Origin: Treponema sp.
Lineage (GTDB): Bacteria > Spirochaetota > Spirochaetia > Treponematales > Treponemataceae
DNA: 6,238 nt
NCBI GenBank assembly: GCA_014804085.1
Contig: JAAVAM010000023.1
Span: forward strand, 55,961 to 62,198
Direction: 5' to 3'
Position numbers and translations under genes: made by a program. The notes beneath the pieces are model-generated. The model ran no database searches. It saw only the letters and a program-made list of their open reading frames with translations, and was not told the origin of the DNA. Of the stretch, positions 5,589 through 6,238 are shown piece after piece; position 1 is the stretch's first letter, and every line of letters starts with the position of its first letter.

Positions 5589-5636
5589 TACAATCGTCGC
5601 GCGGACGCAAAACGCAATCAACATAAGGAGCATGAA

Positions 5637-6238
5637 ATGGGAAAAACGTTAGATCCTACACACACAAGCGACTACGACAAGTACAAACAAGCAGCCGAGC
5701 AAGGATATGCCGTTGCGCAGTTCAATCTTGGACTCTGCTATTACGATGGACATGGCATAGAACAGGATTATTCTGAGGCAGTTAAGTGGTTCACGAAAGC
5801 GGCAGAACAAGGATGTGCCAAGGCGCAATGCAGTCTTGCACGTTGCTATGACAATGGACATGGCGTAGAACAGGACTATTCCGAGGCAGTAAAGTGGTTC
5901 ATGAAAGCGGCAATGCAAGGAGAGAACAATGCGCAGAACAATCTTGGACTCTGCTATTACGATGGACATGGCATAGAACAGGATTACTCCGAGGCAGTAA
6001 AGTGGTTCATGAAAGCGGCAGAGCATGGATGTGCAGGGGCGTATTTCAACCTTGGACTCTGCTATGACAATGGACATGGCGTAGAACAGGATTTTTCCGA
6101 GGCAGTGAAGTGGTTCATGAAAGCGGCGGAACAAGGAAATGCCGAAGCGCAGTTCAACCTTGGAAACTGCTATGACAATGGACATGGCGTAGAACAGGAT
6201 TTTTCCGAGGCAGTGAAGTGGTTCATGAAAGCGGCGGA
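5637..6238 (+). CDS. Sel1-like repeat protein, C-terminus beyond window
   Basis: ATG 5637-5639 follows AAGGAG (5625-5630) by 6 nt; a nearer ATG at 5632 meets a stop within seven codons. 200 codons are visible and the frame is open at the right edge. After an N-terminal segment without a signal peptide (MGKTLDPTHTSDYDKYKQAA), four full and one partial 36-residue Sel1 (TPR-like helical) repeats begin at residues 27, 63, 99, 135 and 171. Each carries a core like YDNGHGVEQDYSEAVKWF then MKAA. Sel1 repeats form curved scaffolds for protein binding; cytoplasmic location is suggested by the missing signal peptide, but exported effectors cannot be excluded. A cysteine recurs in each repeat (34, 70, 106, 142, 178). 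The DNA is less GC-rich than the DUF4469 gene (46 of 92 GC in the last unit), which suggests separate origin. Partner and role are unknown. Confidence 0.92.
   Translation, partial: MGKTLDPTHTSDYDKYKQAAEQGYAVAQFNLGLCYYDGHGIEQDYSEAVKWFTKAAEQGCAKAQCSLARCYDNGHGVEQDYSEAVKWFMKAAMQGENNAQNNLGLCYYDGHGIEQDYSEAVKWFMKAAEHGCAGAYFNLGLCYDNGHGVEQDFSEAVKWFMKAAEQGNAEAQFNLGNCYDNGHGVEQDFSEAVKWFMKAA
5715..6238 (+). repeat. Tandem 108-bp repeats coding the Sel1 units
   Basis: Units start at 5715, 5823, 5931, 6039 and 6147 (last one cut at the window edge). The final 71 bases of unit 5 are identical to the same part of unit 4, silent positions included. Units 1 and 3 share an exact stretch of more than 40 bp (CTTGGACTC through ACAGGATTA) that differs from units 2, 4 and 5. 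The variable part is the block between the cores. Confidence 0.9.

Larger units (their letters stand above)
5502..5636 (+). other. Hairpin-rich intergenic leader of the Sel1 gene
   Basis: 135 bp with no gene. It contains three dyads in a row, a near direct repeat (GGAGACATTCCACT at 5520-5533 and GGAGACGCTCCACT at 5543-5556, 12 of 14 identical, 23 bp apart), a TACAAT -10-like hexamer (5589-5594), and the AAGGAG ribosome binding site of the next gene (5625-5630). No T-run follows any hairpin. Confidence 0.7.

Noticed and set aside
4740..5633. Minus-strand open frames (249 and 297 codons) opposite the DUF4469 gene
   Set aside because: Shadows created by the high GC at third positions; Arg/His/Ala-rich products without domains.
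5511..5650. Integron attC site, considered because of imperfect dyads and GTTAGAT at the Sel1 start
   Set aside because: GTTAGAT lies inside the coding start and no matching RYYYAAC partner was found at a fitting distance; no integrase of the tyrosine type is present.
5649..6185. Minus-strand repeated open frame (MSIVIAESK-type units) opposite the Sel1 gene
   Set aside because: The repeats only mirror the 108-bp Sel1 units; no ribosome binding site and the plus frame is a clear Sel1 protein.

Overview
The window looks like a GC-rich bacterial chromosome segment, most plausibly from a spirochaete of the Treponema group. The reasons are the treponeme-like wording of the oligopeptide-binding protein, the HU-like/DUF4469 protein (a family I know from Bacteroidetes and Treponema), the Mpi-type invertase and the Sel1-repeat gene. 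This host assignment is inference from protein resemblance, not a database result.

Left part (1-3354, all minus strand, likely the more stable chromosomal part). A LysR-type regulator (2431-3354) is followed by a 180-bp gap, then a 469-residue protein of unknown function (841-2250). The start codon of a periplasmic oligopeptide/solute-binding protein (849-851) overlaps the end of that gene by 11 bp, and the binding protein runs off the left edge. The unknown protein and the transporter protein are therefore almost certainly co-translated. Both the LysR gene and the 469-residue gene lack a usable Shine-Dalgarno sequence. Each has a -10-like hexamer so close to its ATG that its mRNA may be leaderless or nearly so.

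Middle part (3421-4591, minus strand, accessory). A small overlapping DUF4160/DUF2442 pair (3659-3892 and 3421-3687) has the layout of a toxin-antitoxin module, with its own strong extended -10 promoter and a strong internal ribosome binding site. Upstream of it is a complete Mpi-type serine DNA invertase (3983-4591) with catalytic Ser9 and a C-terminal helix-turn-helix.

Right part (4592-6238). A 172-bp divergent intergenic region carrying an 8-bp inverted repeat separates the invertase from a plus-strand HU-like/DUF4469 protein (4764-5501). A 135-bp stretch with three strong dyads, two of them mutually exclusive, then leads into a Sel1-repeat gene (5637 to beyond the right edge). Its 36-codon units are nearly identical at the DNA level, so it is probably a recombining, size-variable protein. 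It is clearly less GC-rich than the DUF4469 gene.

The invertase, the HU-like architectural protein and the repeat-built Sel1 gene next to each other suggest a DNA-rearrangement or antigen/partner-variation locus. That link is a hypothesis. No tRNA, rRNA, CRISPR array or insertion sequence was seen.
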